The notes beneath the pieces were generated by a model that made no database searches, was not told where the DNA came from, and worked only from the letters and a program-made list of their open reading frames with translations. Of a stretch of 64,000 nucleotides of DNA, positions 24,899 through 33,894 are shown piece after piece; position 1 is the stretch's first letter; each line of letters starts with the position of its first letter. The DNA comes from Acidimicrobiaceae bacterium (lineage in GTDB: Bacteria; Actinomycetota; Acidimicrobiia; Acidimicrobiales; RAAP-2): the NCBI GenBank assembly GCA_027315045.1, contig DAHUZS010000109.1, positions 1 to 64,000 on the forward strand, given 5' to 3'. The position numbers and the translations under genes are program-made.

Positions 24899-25423
24899 TC
24901 AGTACTCGATGCCCTTCTTGGCCCGAACACCGCGGTCGTAGACGTGCTTGACCTTGCGCATCTCGGTGACCGTGTCGGCCAGCTCGATCAGCTCCGGCGC
25001 GGCGTTACGCCCGGTGATGACGACGTTGGTCTTGAGGGCCCGCTCTTGCACCCCGGCGACGACGTCGTCCACGTCGACCCAGCCGTAGCTCACCGCGTAG
25101 GTGAGCTCGTCGAGGATGAGCAGGTCGTAGTGGCCCGAGGCGAGCTTCTCTTTTGCGACCTGCCAGGCATGGCGTCCCTTGGCCGCGGTCTCGTCGAGGT
25201 CGGTCGACTCCCAGGTGAAGCCGTCGCCCAGGGTGTGCCACTCGATCTCGAGGTGGGCGGCCAGCTTGCGCTCACCGGTCTTCCACTTGCCGCCCTTCAC
25301 GAACTGGACGACGCCGACTTGCCAACCCCGTGCCCAACCCCGCGCCATGACGCCGAATGCGGCCGACGACTTGCCCTTCCCGTCTCCGGTGTTGAGGAGC
25401 ACGATCGACTCGTGGCGGGGCAC
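24899..25423 (-). CDS. cobO: Cob(I)yrinic acid a,c-diamide adenosyltransferase (CobA/CobO/BtuR type)
   Basis: The 174-residue protein has the P-loop LLNTGDGKGKSSAAFGVMAR, then QFVKGGKWKTGE, LLILDELTYAVSYGWV and VVITGRNAAPELIELAD, which is the CobO family end to end. It transfers the adenosyl group of ATP to Co(I), making adenosylcobalamin precursors. It is divergent from the cobU operon, and the 217-base gap between them holds the plus-strand cobalamin riboswitch. It has normal length and complete motifs. Confidence 0.94.
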   Translation of the reverse strand: MPRHESIVLLNTGDGKGKSSAAFGVMARGWARGWQVGVVQFVKGGKWKTGERKLAAHLEIEWHTLGDGFTWESTDLDETAAKGRHAWQVAKEKLASGHYDLLILDELTYAVSYGWVDVDDVVAGVQERALKTNVVITGRNAAPELIELADTVTEMRKVKHVYDRGVRAKKGIEY

Positions 25424-25493
25424 CGCGGGTCACGCTACCGCCGTTCCTCGCGGGCCAAGCCGAGCACTGCGAGCACCACCCCGGGTACGCTGC

Positions 25494-25605
25494 GATCGGC
25501 GCCCGAGGAACCCGGTGCGAATCCGGGACTGTCCCGCAACTGTGACCGCCCGGCCCCGGCCGTTCCCGGAGTCGGGCGGAAGCCAGGAACCCGCCGCCAC
25601 CGATC
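25494..25605 (+). promoter_or_regulatory. Cobalamin (AdoCbl) riboswitch ahead of cobU
   Basis: The B12 box AGCCAGGAACCCGCC lies at 25581-25595. Upstream are GAGGAACCCGGTGCGAATCC and the core GGGACTGTCCCGCAACTGT. An outer stem pairs GATCGG (25494-25499) with CCGATC (25600-25605). A further hairpin (CGGCC 25605-25609 with GGCCG 25616-25620) sits just before the GAGGA ribosome site at 25631, so translational control is the simpler reading. In known cases AdoCbl binding shuts off the downstream gene. It would control the cobU-to-chlID operon. Confidence 0.93.
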
Positions 25606-25640
25606 GGCCCGGCGTGGCCGAGTGAGACGCGAGGACGTCG

Positions 25641-26183
25641 TTGAACGCACAGATCACCCTGGTGCTCGGCGGGGCACGCTCGGGCAAGTCGGCCGTGGCG
25701 GAACGGCTCGCCGCCTCGTTGTATTCTCCTGGGTCCTCCCTCGTCTACGTTGCCACCGGCCCCTCGCCCCGAGACGACGCCGACTGGGCCGCCCGGGTGG
25801 CGAAGCACCGAGCCCGGAGGCCGGCGGCCTGGAGCACGATCGAGGTCGGGCCGGGCGGCGATCTCGATGCGGTCCTCGAGGCGACCAGCGCGCCGGTCCT
25901 TGTCGATTCCCTCGGTACCTGGATCGCCGGCCTGGCGGACTTCGGCCTCGACGGGGGGCCGGCAGCGGTCCTGTGCGAGCGCTTGGTCGCCCGTCGTGCC
26001 TCGGGCCGCCCCACCGTCGTCGTCTCCGAGGAGGTGGGGATGAGCGTCCACCCGCAGAGCTCGCTCGGCCGGGACTTTCGCGATGCGCTCGGGGATCTCA
26101 ACCGCCACGTCGCCCGGGTCGCCGACGTCGTCCAGCTGGTGGTGGCGGGCCGCGTGCTCACCTTGGGCCCGGAGCACCCGTGA
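25641..26183 (+). CDS. cobU: Adenosylcobinamide kinase/guanylyltransferase
   Basis: The 180-residue protein has the P-loop LVLGGARSGKSAVAERLA, ATGPSPRDDADWAARVAKHR with the guanylylation-site region, and VSEEVGMSVHPQSSLGRDFR. It phosphorylates and then guanylylates adenosylcobinamide for nucleotide-loop assembly. The start is a TTG at 25641 with GAGGA six bases before it, about 35 bases after the riboswitch. It is the first gene of the plus-strand cobalamin operon and overlaps cobS by 4 bases. Confidence 0.93.
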   Translation: MNAQITLVLGGARSGKSAVAERLAASLYSPGSSLVYVATGPSPRDDADWAARVAKHRARRPAAWSTIEVGPGGDLDAVLEATSAPVLVDSLGTWIAGLADFGLDGGPAAVLCERLVARRASGRPTVVVSEEVGMSVHPQSSLGRDFRDALGDLNRHVARVADVVQLVVAGRVLTLGPEHP

Positions 26184-26908
26184 GCGGCGCCCGCTCGGCC
26201 CTGGCCTTCCTCACCCCGATCGGTGGTGCCGCCGAGCCCACGTCGAGCGCGTTCGGGTGGTTCCCGGCCTTCGGCGCGGCGATTGGCGCCGTGCTCGGGC
26301 TGCTCTGGTGGGCCGCCGCCCGGACCTTTCCCGCCCCGGTGGCCGCCGCAATCGTCGTGGCCGCCGATCTCGGGATCACCGGGCTGCTGCACATCGACGG
26401 GCTCGTCGACTCGGCCGACGGGTTGTTGGCACCGCTCGATCGGGACCGACGCCTGGCGGTCATGAGCGAGCCGTCGGTGGGGGCCTTCGGGATCGCCATC
26501 GCCGCGGTGGTCCTGTTGGCGAGGTTCGCCGCGCTCAGCACGATCTCGCCCTCGATCCTCTTGCTCACCGGGATCTGGTGCGGCTCTCGGGCCGTGATGG
26601 CCGTCGCCCCGTCGTGCCTGCCCTACGCCCGACGTGACACCGGCGGGTTGGCGTCGGCCTTCCTGTCCGATGGCCGGCGCGGGCCGGCCATCGTCGCCGC
26701 CGGGAGTGGATTGGCCGGCCTGCTCGTCGCCACGATGTTCTGGCGGCCGGTCGGTGGCGCGGTGGCCGCGGCGGCAGGGGCGCTTGCCGCCGCCGCGGTC
26801 CTGTGGCTGGCGCACCGACGGGTCGGCGGGTTCACCGGCGACGTCCTCGGGGCGGCCGGTGTGACCTTCGAAACGGTCGCCCTCGTGGTGGCGGCGGCGA
26901 AGTGGTAG
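26180..26908 (+). CDS. cobS: Adenosylcobinamide-GDP ribazoletransferase (cobalamin synthase)
   Basis: The 242-residue membrane protein has the family signature ITGLLHIDGLVDSADGLLAP with the acidic metal-binding residues. Several hydrophobic helices follow (AIAAVVLLARFAAL, AIVAAGSGLAGLLVATMF, AVAAAAGALAAAAVLWLAH), with GGFTGDVLGAAGVTFETVAL near the end. It joins the lower-ligand riboside to adenosyl-GDP-cobinamide in the membrane. The GTG at 26180 sits in the cobU stop codon. Confidence 0.93.
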   Translation: MSGARSALAFLTPIGGAAEPTSSAFGWFPAFGAAIGAVLGLLWWAAARTFPAPVAAAIVVAADLGITGLLHIDGLVDSADGLLAPLDRDRRLAVMSEPSVGAFGIAIAAVVLLARFAALSTISPSILLLTGIWCGSRAVMAVAPSCLPYARRDTGGLASAFLSDGRRGPAIVAAGSGLAGLLVATMFWRPVGGAVAAAAGALAAAAVLWLAHRRVGGFTGDVLGAAGVTFETVALVVAAAKW

Positions 26909-27858
26909 GCGCGACGGCCCCCGCCAGCCGGGCCGGCGTGGTCGCCCTGGGCCTCGCGGCTGATCGCTTGTTCGGGGAGCCCCCCGGGCCGATCCATCCG
27001 GTGGCCCGCTTCGGGTCGGCCATGGAGCGGCTCGAGCGGCGACTGTGGGCCGACCGGCGGGACGCCGGGTGCATCTTCGCGCTGATCGGTGTCGGGGGAG
27101 CGGTGGTCGCCGGGGTCGGTTGCCGACGCCTGGTCGGCGGCGCGACAGCCCTCGGCCTCGCCGTCGCGTCCTGCAGCGCGTCGAGAGCGCTGCTCGACGC
27201 GGGCGGACAGGTCGCCTCGGCCCTCGCGTCCTCGGACCTCGACGCGGCCCGGGCCGCGCTGCCGGCCCTGGTCGGCCGGGACGTGGCCGAGCTCGAGGAG
27301 AAGGAGATCGCGCGTGCCGTCGTCGAGTCGCTGGCCGAGAACCTCTCCGACGCCGTCGTGGGCACCGCCCTGTGGGGGCTGGTCGCCGGCGCCCCCGGCG
27401 CGCTCGGGCATCGGGCTGCCAACACCCTGGACGCGATGGTGGGGCATCGCTCGGCGCGCTACGCCCGGTTCGGGTGGGCCGCGGCCCGCCTCGACGACGC
27501 GCTCGGCTGGCCGGCGGCGCGGCTCAGCGCGCTGCTCATCGCGGTGGCGACGCCGCGGCGCGCCGGCGAGATCTGGCGGATCTGGCACGCCGAGGCGGGC
27601 GCCCACCCGTCCCCAAACGCCGGTGTGGTCGAGGGCGCCTTCGCCGCGGCCCTCGACCTCGCCCTCGGGGGGACGAACCACTACGGGGGCCGAGCCGAGG
27701 TCCGCCCGAACCTCGGGGACGGGCGCCCCCCGGAGGCGGCGGACATCGCCCGGGCCCTCGGGCTGGTTCGGCGGGTGGTGAGCCTCCTCGAGCTCGTGCT
27801 CGTCTCGCTCTGGGCGCTCTCGGTGAGGGTCGGGCGACGCCGGGGGAGCCGACGGTGA
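26902..27858 (+). CDS. cbiB: Adenosylcobinamide-phosphate synthase (CbiB/CobD type)
   Basis: The 318-residue membrane protein has ALGLAADRLFGEPPGPIHPV at the N-terminus, then VVESLAENLSDAVVGTALWG, RAANTLDAMVGHRSARYARF and EAGAHPSPNAGVVEGAFAAA, all conserved in CbiB. It attaches aminopropanol (or its phosphate) to cobyric acid. The GTG at 26902 overlaps cobS by 7 bases. It is called CbiB here to avoid confusion with the Salmonella decarboxylase CobD, which matches the next gene. Confidence 0.92.
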   Translation: MVGATAPASRAGVVALGLAADRLFGEPPGPIHPVARFGSAMERLERRLWADRRDAGCIFALIGVGGAVVAGVGCRRLVGGATALGLAVASCSASRALLDAGGQVASALASSDLDAARAALPALVGRDVAELEEKEIARAVVESLAENLSDAVVGTALWGLVAGAPGALGHRAANTLDAMVGHRSARYARFGWAAARLDDALGWPAARLSALLIAVATPRRAGEIWRIWHAEAGAHPSPNAGVVEGAFAAALDLALGGTNHYGGRAEVRPNLGDGRPPEAADIARALGLVRRVVSLLELVLVSLWALSVRVGRRRGSRR

Positions 27859-28829
27859 GCCTGGCGGTGCCGGGCGAGCACGGCGGTGACGCCCGGCTGG
27901 TCGCGTCGTCCCTCGGGGTCGACGCGGCCTCGGTGCTCGACCTGTCGGTGAGCCTGAACCCGTTCGCGCCCGACCTCGCCCCGGTGGTCGCCCACCACCT
28001 GGCCAGCACGATCGGCCGCTACCCCGACCGGCTGGATCTCGACCGGGGGCGCGCCGGGCTGGCCGTCGTCCTCGGGGTCGACCCGGCCCGGGTGCTCGTG
28101 ACCAACGGTGGCGCCGAGGCCATCGCTCTCGTCGCCGCGGAGCTCGAACGGGGCTGGGTCGAGGGGCCGGAGTTCTCCCTCTACGCCCGGCACCTGGCCA
28201 CCCTCGAGGCATCGGCCCCGAGGTTCCGGTCCGACCCGCACAACCCGAGCGGCCGCCTGGCGGCCCACGGCGAGCGGGCCGGGGTGTGGGACGAGGCCTT
28301 CTACCCCCTGAGCACCGGGCGCTGGAGCGCCCCGGGGCGGAGCGGGTCGGTGGTCCTCGGCTCGCTCACCAAGGTGCTGGCCTGTCCGGGGTTGCGGATC
28401 GGCTACGTGGTCGTCCCCGCCGACGACGGTGCCGCGCTCGGTCGGCCCGGACTCGTGGCCCGGCTGGAGCGCCGGCAGCCGGCGTGGTCGGTCTCGCCGC
28501 TGGCGCTCGCGTGCCTGCCCGAGTTCCTCGAGCTCGCCGACGTGACCGATTGGGCGGCTCGGATCGCCGCGGCCCGCCGTGACCTGGTCTCGGTCCTCCG
28601 CGCGCACGGGTACGAGCCCTCCCCCTCCGACGCCAACTTCGTGCTGGTGCCTGGCGCGGCCGGGCTACGCAGCGACCTGGCCCGCGAGCAGGTGGTGGTC
28701 CGGGACTGCGCTTCCTTCGGGCTGGCCGACCACGTGCGGATCGCGGTGCCCGACGAGCGCGGCCTCGAGCGCCTCGATCGGGCGCTGGCCACGCGCGCCG
28801 TCGACCGCCCGGTCGGCTCGGCCCGATGA
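27855..28829 (+). CDS. cobC: CobC/CobD-like PLP aminotransferase (threonine-phosphate decarboxylase type)
   Basis: The 324-residue protein is a fold-type I PLP enzyme related to histidinol-phosphate aminotransferase. It has SVSLNPFAPDLAPVV, VTNGGAEAIALVAAEL, DPHNPSGRL, and the PLP lysine in VLGSLTKVLACPGLRIGY (near residue 174). In cobalamin operons such proteins make aminopropanol phosphate from threonine phosphate. It lies between cbiB and cobQ with 4-base overlaps on both sides, matching that role. It is somewhat shorter than typical CobD, with a short N-terminus, so the activity is inferred from context. Confidence 0.85.
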   Translation: MSLAVPGEHGGDARLVASSLGVDAASVLDLSVSLNPFAPDLAPVVAHHLASTIGRYPDRLDLDRGRAGLAVVLGVDPARVLVTNGGAEAIALVAAELERGWVEGPEFSLYARHLATLEASAPRFRSDPHNPSGRLAAHGERAGVWDEAFYPLSTGRWSAPGRSGSVVLGSLTKVLACPGLRIGYVVVPADDGAALGRPGLVARLERRQPAWSVSPLALACLPEFLELADVTDWAARIAAARRDLVSVLRAHGYEPSPSDANFVLVPGAAGLRSDLAREQVVVRDCASFGLADHVRIAVPDERGLERLDRALATRAVDRPVGSAR

Positions 28830-30364
28830 CCGGTCGCGACCTGCGGGGGGCGGTCATGGTCTGCGGCACCGCATCCAACTCGGGCAAGAGCCTCCTCGTG
28901 GCCGGGTTGTGCCGGCTGCTGGCCCGCGGCGGGGTCTCGGTCGCCCCGTTCAAGGGCCAGAACATGTCGCTCAACTCGGTGGTGACCGCGGCGGGGGCGG
29001 AGATCGGGCGGGCCCAGGGGGCCCAGGCCGAGGCGGCCGGCGTGGAGCCTGACGTCGCGATGAACCCGATCCTGCTCAAACCGACCACCGACCGTCGCAG
29101 CCAGGTCGTGGTCATGGGGCGCCCGTGGCGGGTGCTCGACGCGGCCGACTACCACGCCGCCAAGCCGGAGCTGCGGGGGGTTGTGCTCGAGGCCCTGGCC
29201 GGGTTGCGCCGACGCTTTGACGTCGTAGTCCTCGAGGGCGCCGGCAGCCCGGCCGAGATCAACCTGCTCGAGGGGGACCTGGTCAACCTGGGCCTGGCCG
29301 ACGCGGCGGGGATCCCGGCCGTCGTGGTGGGCGACATCGACCGGGGCGGGGTCTTCGCCCACCTCTTCGGGACGGTCGAGCTGCTCCCGGCGCCCCTGCG
29401 GGCGCGGGTGCGGGGGTTCATCATCAACAAACTGCGCGGCGACCCGACGCTTCTCGGGAACGGTCCGGCCGAGCTCTCCTCCCGCATCGGCGTCTCGGCT
29501 TTGGGGGTGGTCCCGTGGCTCGAGGGGGTGGCGATCGACGCCGAGGACTCGCTCGCCTTGTCCTCGGACTCCGCCTGGCTCACCGGCCCGTCCCTCGACG
29601 AGTCCTCGGCGCTCGACGTCGCCGTCGTCCGGTTCCCCCGGGTCTCCAACTTCACCGACCTCGACGCCCTGGGGGCGGAGCCGGGGGTCGCGGTCCGCTG
29701 GGTCGAGCACCGCGGGCAGCTGGGGGCGCCGGACGTGGTCGTCCTACCGGGGACCAAGGCCACCATCGCCGACCTGGGGTGGTTCCGAGCCCGGCGGCTC
29801 GACGCCGCCCTGGCCGCCGCCCTGGCTTCGACGCACCCCCCGGCGGTGCTCGGCATCTGCGGCGGGCTGCAGATGCTGGGGCGACGCATCGAGGACCCCC
29901 TGGGGGTCGAGTCGGCCCCGGGGACGGTCGAAGGGCTGGGGATCGTGGAAGTGGTGACCCGCTTCGCCGAGGAGAAGCGGACCGCCCGGCGCCTCGGGAC
30001 CGAGCGCTCGAGCGGGCTGGCGGTGACCGGGTATGAGATCCACCACGGGATGGTGGAGGTGGGCGGTCGGGCCGGCCCCTGGTTCGAGCTAAAGGCCGAC
30101 GGGACGGGACCCGAGCCCGAAGGCGTGGCCGACCACGCCCGGGCGCTCTACGGCACCACCCTGCACGGGGTGCTGGAGAACGACGGGCTGCGGGCGGCGT
30201 GGCTCTCGGCGGTGGCGGCGCGGCGGGGCAAGCCGTTCGAGCCCGGCCCGCTGCCCTTCGCCGAGGTCCGTCGGCGCCGGGTCGACGTGGTGGCCGACGC
30301 CCTGGCTGCCCATCTCGACCTCGACGCCCTCTTTCGGATCGTGGCCGAAGGGGTGCCCTCGTGA
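28826..30364 (+). CDS. cobQ: Cobyric acid synthase
   Basis: The 512-residue protein has the P-loop region MVCGTASNSGKSLLVAGLCR, APFKGQNMSLNSVVT and LEGAGSPAEINLLEGDLVN. The C-terminal amidotransferase domain carries its nucleophile Cys345 in LGICGGLQMLGRRI and the partner histidine in TTLHGVLENDG. It amidates side chains b, d, e and g of adenosylcobyrinic a,c-diamide. Motifs and length are complete. The ATG overlaps the cobC stop by 4 bases. Confidence 0.94.
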   Translation: MTGRDLRGAVMVCGTASNSGKSLLVAGLCRLLARGGVSVAPFKGQNMSLNSVVTAAGAEIGRAQGAQAEAAGVEPDVAMNPILLKPTTDRRSQVVVMGRPWRVLDAADYHAAKPELRGVVLEALAGLRRRFDVVVLEGAGSPAEINLLEGDLVNLGLADAAGIPAVVVGDIDRGGVFAHLFGTVELLPAPLRARVRGFIINKLRGDPTLLGNGPAELSSRIGVSALGVVPWLEGVAIDAEDSLALSSDSAWLTGPSLDESSALDVAVVRFPRVSNFTDLDALGAEPGVAVRWVEHRGQLGAPDVVVLPGTKATIADLGWFRARRLDAALAAALASTHPPAVLGICGGLQMLGRRIEDPLGVESAPGTVEGLGIVEVVTRFAEEKRTARRLGTERSSGLAVTGYEIHHGMVEVGGRAGPWFELKADGTGPEPEGVADHARALYGTTLHGVLENDGLRAAWLSAVAARRGKPFEPGPLPFAEVRRRRVDVVADALAAHLDLDALFRIVAEGVPS

Positions 30365-33300
30365 TCCTGTTCCTCACCAACGCGGACACCGAGCTGCTGT
30401 GCCTGCGCACCCTGGCCGAGGCCCTGGCCGAACCGGGCCCGCTGCGCGCCGCCAACCCCGACCGCCTCGACGCCGTCCCCCCGCTCGAGGGGGTCGACCT
30501 GGTCGTCGTGCGGCTGCTCGGCGGCCGCCGGGCCTGGGCGCACCTCGACCGGCTCCGGGACGACTGCGCGGCGGCCGGGGTCCCGTTCGTGGCCTTCGGC
30601 GGTGAGGCCTTCGTCGACCGGGAGCTGGCCGAGGCGTCCTCGGCACCGCTCGAGACCGTGGTGGGGGCGTTCGAGTACCTGGTCCAGGGGGGTCCGAGGA
30701 ACCTCGAGCAGCTCCTGCGGTTCCTCTCCGACCACCTGCTCGGAACGGCGCTCGGGTTCGAGCCGGCGTCGGTCGTGCCCGAGTGTGGGCTGTACCGGGA
30801 CCGGGTCCGGCGCTCCGGCCGGCCGGTGGTGGCCGTCGTGTTCTACCGGGCCCACCTGGTCGCCGGGAACACCCGGTTCGTCGACGAGCTGTGTGAGGCG
30901 CTGGACGCCGCAGGGGGCGAGCCGATGGCGCTGTACGCGTACTCGCTGCGGGCCCGGCCCGGCGACGAGGAGCACGCGGCCCTCCGCATCCTGCGCGAGG
31001 CCGGGGTCGACGCCGTCGTGACCACAGTGCTCGCCGCCGGGGCGATGGACGAGTCGCTCGAGGGCTGGGACCCCGGCGCCCTGGCCGCGCTCGGGGTGCC
31101 GGTCGTCCAGGCGGTCTGCGCCACCACCAGCACCGAGGCGTGGCGGACCTCGGCGCGCGGGCTGAGCCCCATCGACGTCGCCATGTCGGTGGCGATCCCC
31201 GAGTTCGACGGGCGGATCGTCTCGGTCCCCGTCTCCTTCAAGGAGGAGGTCGACGACGGCGACGATCTCGGGACCGCAATCAGCGCGTACCGGACCGTCC
31301 CCGACCGCCTCGACCGGGTGGCCGGGCTGAGCGTGGCTCTCGGGAGGTTGCGGGGGATCCCGGTCGAGGACCGCAAGGTGGCGCTCGTGCTCTCGGCCTA
31401 CCCAACCAGGCGCAGCCGGCTCGGCAATGCGGTCGGGCTGGACACCCCGGCCTCGGTGCTCGCCCTGCTCGACGCGATGGCCGCCGCCGGCTACGGGCTG
31501 GACGGGGAGCGCCCCGGCCGTGACGAGCTCATGGCCGAGCGGGCCGACGGCCTGGTCTACGGGCCCGAGGCGGCGCCGCCGGGTGCGGCGGTCGGCCGCC
31601 TGGCCGTCCCCGGATACCGGGCGTGGTTCGCCGGGCTGCCCGAGGCGACCCGCCGGGCGGTCGAGGAGCACTGGGGGCCGGCCCCCGGCACGGTGGCGGT
31701 CAACGCCGCCGGCGAGGGGACCTTCGTCTTCTCCGGCCGCTCGTTCGGCAACGTGGTGGTGGTGGTGCAGCCGCCCCGGGGCTTCGGGGAGAACCCGGTC
31801 GCCGTCTACCACTCGCCCGAGCTGCCCCCCACCCACCACTACCTCGCCTTCTACCGGTGGCTGGCCGAGGGCTTCGGGGCCCACGCGGTGGTGCACGTGG
31901 GCAAGCACGGCACCTTGGAGTGGCTCCCGGGCAAGGGCGTGGGGATGTCCGACGAGTGCTTCCCTGACGCCGCGCTCGGCAGCCTCCCGCTCGTCTACCC
32001 CTTCGTCGTGAACGACCCGGGGGAGGGGACCCAGGCCAAGCGGCGCTCGCACGCGGTCGTCGTCGACCACCTGGTCCCGCCCCTCACCCGGGCCGACACC
32101 TATGACGACCTCGCCCGGCTGGAGGACCTGCTCGACCAGCACGCCCAGCTGGCCTCGCTGGACCCGGCCAAGCTGCCCACGATCCGGGCCCAGGTGTGGG
32201 ACGCCCTCGTGGTGGCGGAGATCCACCGGGACCTCGGGCTCGAGGCGCCCGGGGGTGGGGGCGGGTTCGACGACCCGGCCTTCGACGACGTGCTGGTGGA
32301 GGTGGACGGCTACTTGTGCGAGCTGAAGGACGCCCAGATCCGGGGCGGCCTGCACACGCTCGGCCGGCCGCCGGTCGGCCGCGAGCTCCTTGAGCTCGTG
32401 GCCGCCATTACCCGGCTGCCCCAGGGTCGGGTCGGCTCGTTGCGGGCCGAAGCCGCCCGGGCCCTCGGGCTCACCCTCGAGGGGTGGTCCCGGCGGGATA
32501 CCGACCGGATCGAGGCGCAGTGCCTCGGTTGGCTGGAGCGCTGCCAACGCCACCGCTTCGACCTCGACGCGGCGCGGACCGACGGGGTCCCGGACCTCCC
32601 GGTCCTACGCTTCGTGTGCGAGCGGCTGGTCCCCGCGCTCGAGCGGACCACCGACGAGCTCGGTGGGGTCCTGGCCGCGCTCGACGGCCGCTTCGTGGCC
32701 CCCGGCCCGAGCGGGGCGCCGAGCCGGGGGGCGGCCAACGTCCTGCCGACCGGGCGCAATTTCTACGCCCTCGACCCGCGCGGGGTGCCCTCCCGGCTGG
32801 CCTGGGACGTGGGCCGGGCGCTGGCCGACGCGGGCGTGGCCCGGCACCTGGCCGAGGAGGGCCGGTACCCGAGGTCGGTCGGCCTGGTGGTGTGGGGGAC
32901 GAGCGCCATGCGGACCGGCGGCGACGACGTGGCCGAGGCGCTGGCGCTGCTCGGGGTCCGTCCGCGGTGGGCCGAGGGGAGCGGCCGGGTCGAGGGGCTC
33001 GAGGTGATCGGGGCGGCCGAGCTCGGCCGGCCCCGGGTCGACGTGACCCTGCGGGTGTCGGGCTTCTTCCGGGATGCGTTCCCCCACGTGCTCGACCTGC
33101 TCGACGAGGCGGTCCGGCTGGCCGCAGGGGCCGAGGACCCCGCGCCGAACCCGGTGGCCGAGACCGGGGCCGGCGAGCCCCGGGTGTTCGGCCCGCGCCC
33201 GGGCGCGTACGGCTCGGGGATCCTGGCCCTGCTCGAGTCGGGCCAGTGGGCGACCGACGCCGACCTCGCCTCGGTGTACGTGACCTGGGGGGGCTGGGCC

Positions 33301-33894
33301 TACGGCGCCGGCGGGTCGGTCCGCCCGGCCGCCGACGCGTTCGCCCGCCGCCTGGCGGCCATCGAGGTCGCGGTGAAGAACCAGGACAACCGGGAGCATG
33401 ACATCTTCGACTCCGACGACTACCTCCAGGACCACGGGGGGATGGTGGCGGCGTCCCGGGCCCTCTCGGGGCGCTCGCCGAAGGCATTCTTCGGCGACTC
33501 GGCCAACCCGGCCCGGCCCCGCGTCCGCTCCCTGGCCGAGGAGGCGGCCCGGGTGGTTCGGACCCGGGTGCTCAACCCCAAGTGGCTCGAGGCCATGGAG
33601 CGCCACGGCTACAAGGGCGCCTTCGAGATGGCGGCCACGGTCGACTACCTGTTCGGCTACGACGCGACGGCCCGGGTGCTCGAGGACTGGATGTACGAGC
33701 GGGTGACCGAGGCCTACGTGGCCGACCCGGAGCGCAAGAAGTTCTTCGCCCGCTCCAACCCCTGGGCGCTGCGGGCCATCGCCGAGCGGCTGTTGGAGGC
33801 GGCCGAGCGCGGGCTGTGGCGCCCCTCGCCCGACGGGCTCGCCGCCGTGCGGGCCGCCATCTTGGAGGGTGAGGGCATGGAGGAGGAACGGTGA
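30361..33894 (+). CDS. cobN: Cobaltochelatase large subunit CobN
   Basis: The 1177-residue protein is full length for CobN, a relative of magnesium chelatase subunit H. Family blocks include [80 protein letters not shown] and [20 protein letters not shown]. It is the subunit that inserts cobalt into hydrogenobyrinic acid a,c-diamide in the late-cobalt pathway. The GTG at 30361 overlaps the cobQ stop, and the ChlI/ChlD fusion follows with a 4-base overlap, giving a two-gene chelatase. Its presence beside CbiX and CbiD is the main oddity of the locus. Confidence 0.94.
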   Translation: MILFLTNADTELLCLRTLAEALAEPGPLRAANPDRLDAVPPLEGVDLVVVRLLGGRRAWAHLDRLRDDCAAAGVPFVAFGGEAFVDRELAEASSAPLETVVGAFEYLVQGGPRNLEQLLRFLSDHLLGTALGFEPASVVPECGLYRDRVRRSGRPVVAVVFYRAHLVAGNTRFVDELCEALDAAGGEPMALYAYSLRARPGDEEHAALRILREAGVDAVVTTVLAAGAMDESLEGWDPGALAALGVPVVQAVCATTSTEAWRTSARGLSPIDVAMSVAIPEFDGRIVSVPVSFKEEVDDGDDLGTAISAYRTVPDRLDRVAGLSVALGRLRGIPVEDRKVALVLSAYPTRRSRLGNAVGLDTPASVLALLDAMAAAGYGLDGERPGRDELMAERADGLVYGPEAAPPGAAVGRLAVPGYRAWFAGLPEATRRAVEEHWGPAPGTVAVNAAGEGTFVFSGRSFGNVVVVVQPPRGFGENPVAVYHSPELPPTHHYLAFYRWLAEGFGAHAVVHVGKHGTLEWLPGKGVGMSDECFPDAALGSLPLVYPFVVNDPGEGTQAKRRSHAVVVDHLVPPLTRADTYDDLARLEDLLDQHAQLASLDPAKLPTIRAQVWDALVVAEIHRDLGLEAPGGGGGFDDPAFDDVLVEVDGYLCELKDAQIRGGLHTLGRPPVGRELLELVAAITRLPQGRVGSLRAEAARALGLTLEGWSRRDTDRIEAQCLGWLERCQRHRFDLDAARTDGVPDLPVLRFVCERLVPALERTTDELGGVLAALDGRFVAPGPSGAPSRGAANVLPTGRNFYALDPRGVPSRLAWDVGRALADAGVARHLAEEGRYPRSVGLVVWGTSAMRTGGDDVAEALALLGVRPRWAEGSGRVEGLEVIGAAELGRPRVDVTLRVSGFFRDAFPHVLDLLDEAVRLAAGAEDPAPNPVAETGAGEPRVFGPRPGAYGSGILALLESGQWATDADLASVYVTWGGWAYGAGGSVRPAADAFARRLAAIEVAVKNQDNREHDIFDSDDYLQDHGGMVAASRALSGRSPKAFFGDSANPARPRVRSLAEEAARVVRTRVLNPKWLEAMERHGYKGAFEMAATVDYLFGYDATARVLEDWMYERVTEAYVADPERKKFFARSNPWALRAIAERLLEAAERGLWRPSPDGLAAVRAAILEGEGMEEER

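Noticed and set aside
30148-32553. An 801-codon minus-strand open frame opposite cobN
   Set aside because: It is antisense to a full-length CobN with all family blocks, and its composition is typical of a GC-rich shadow.
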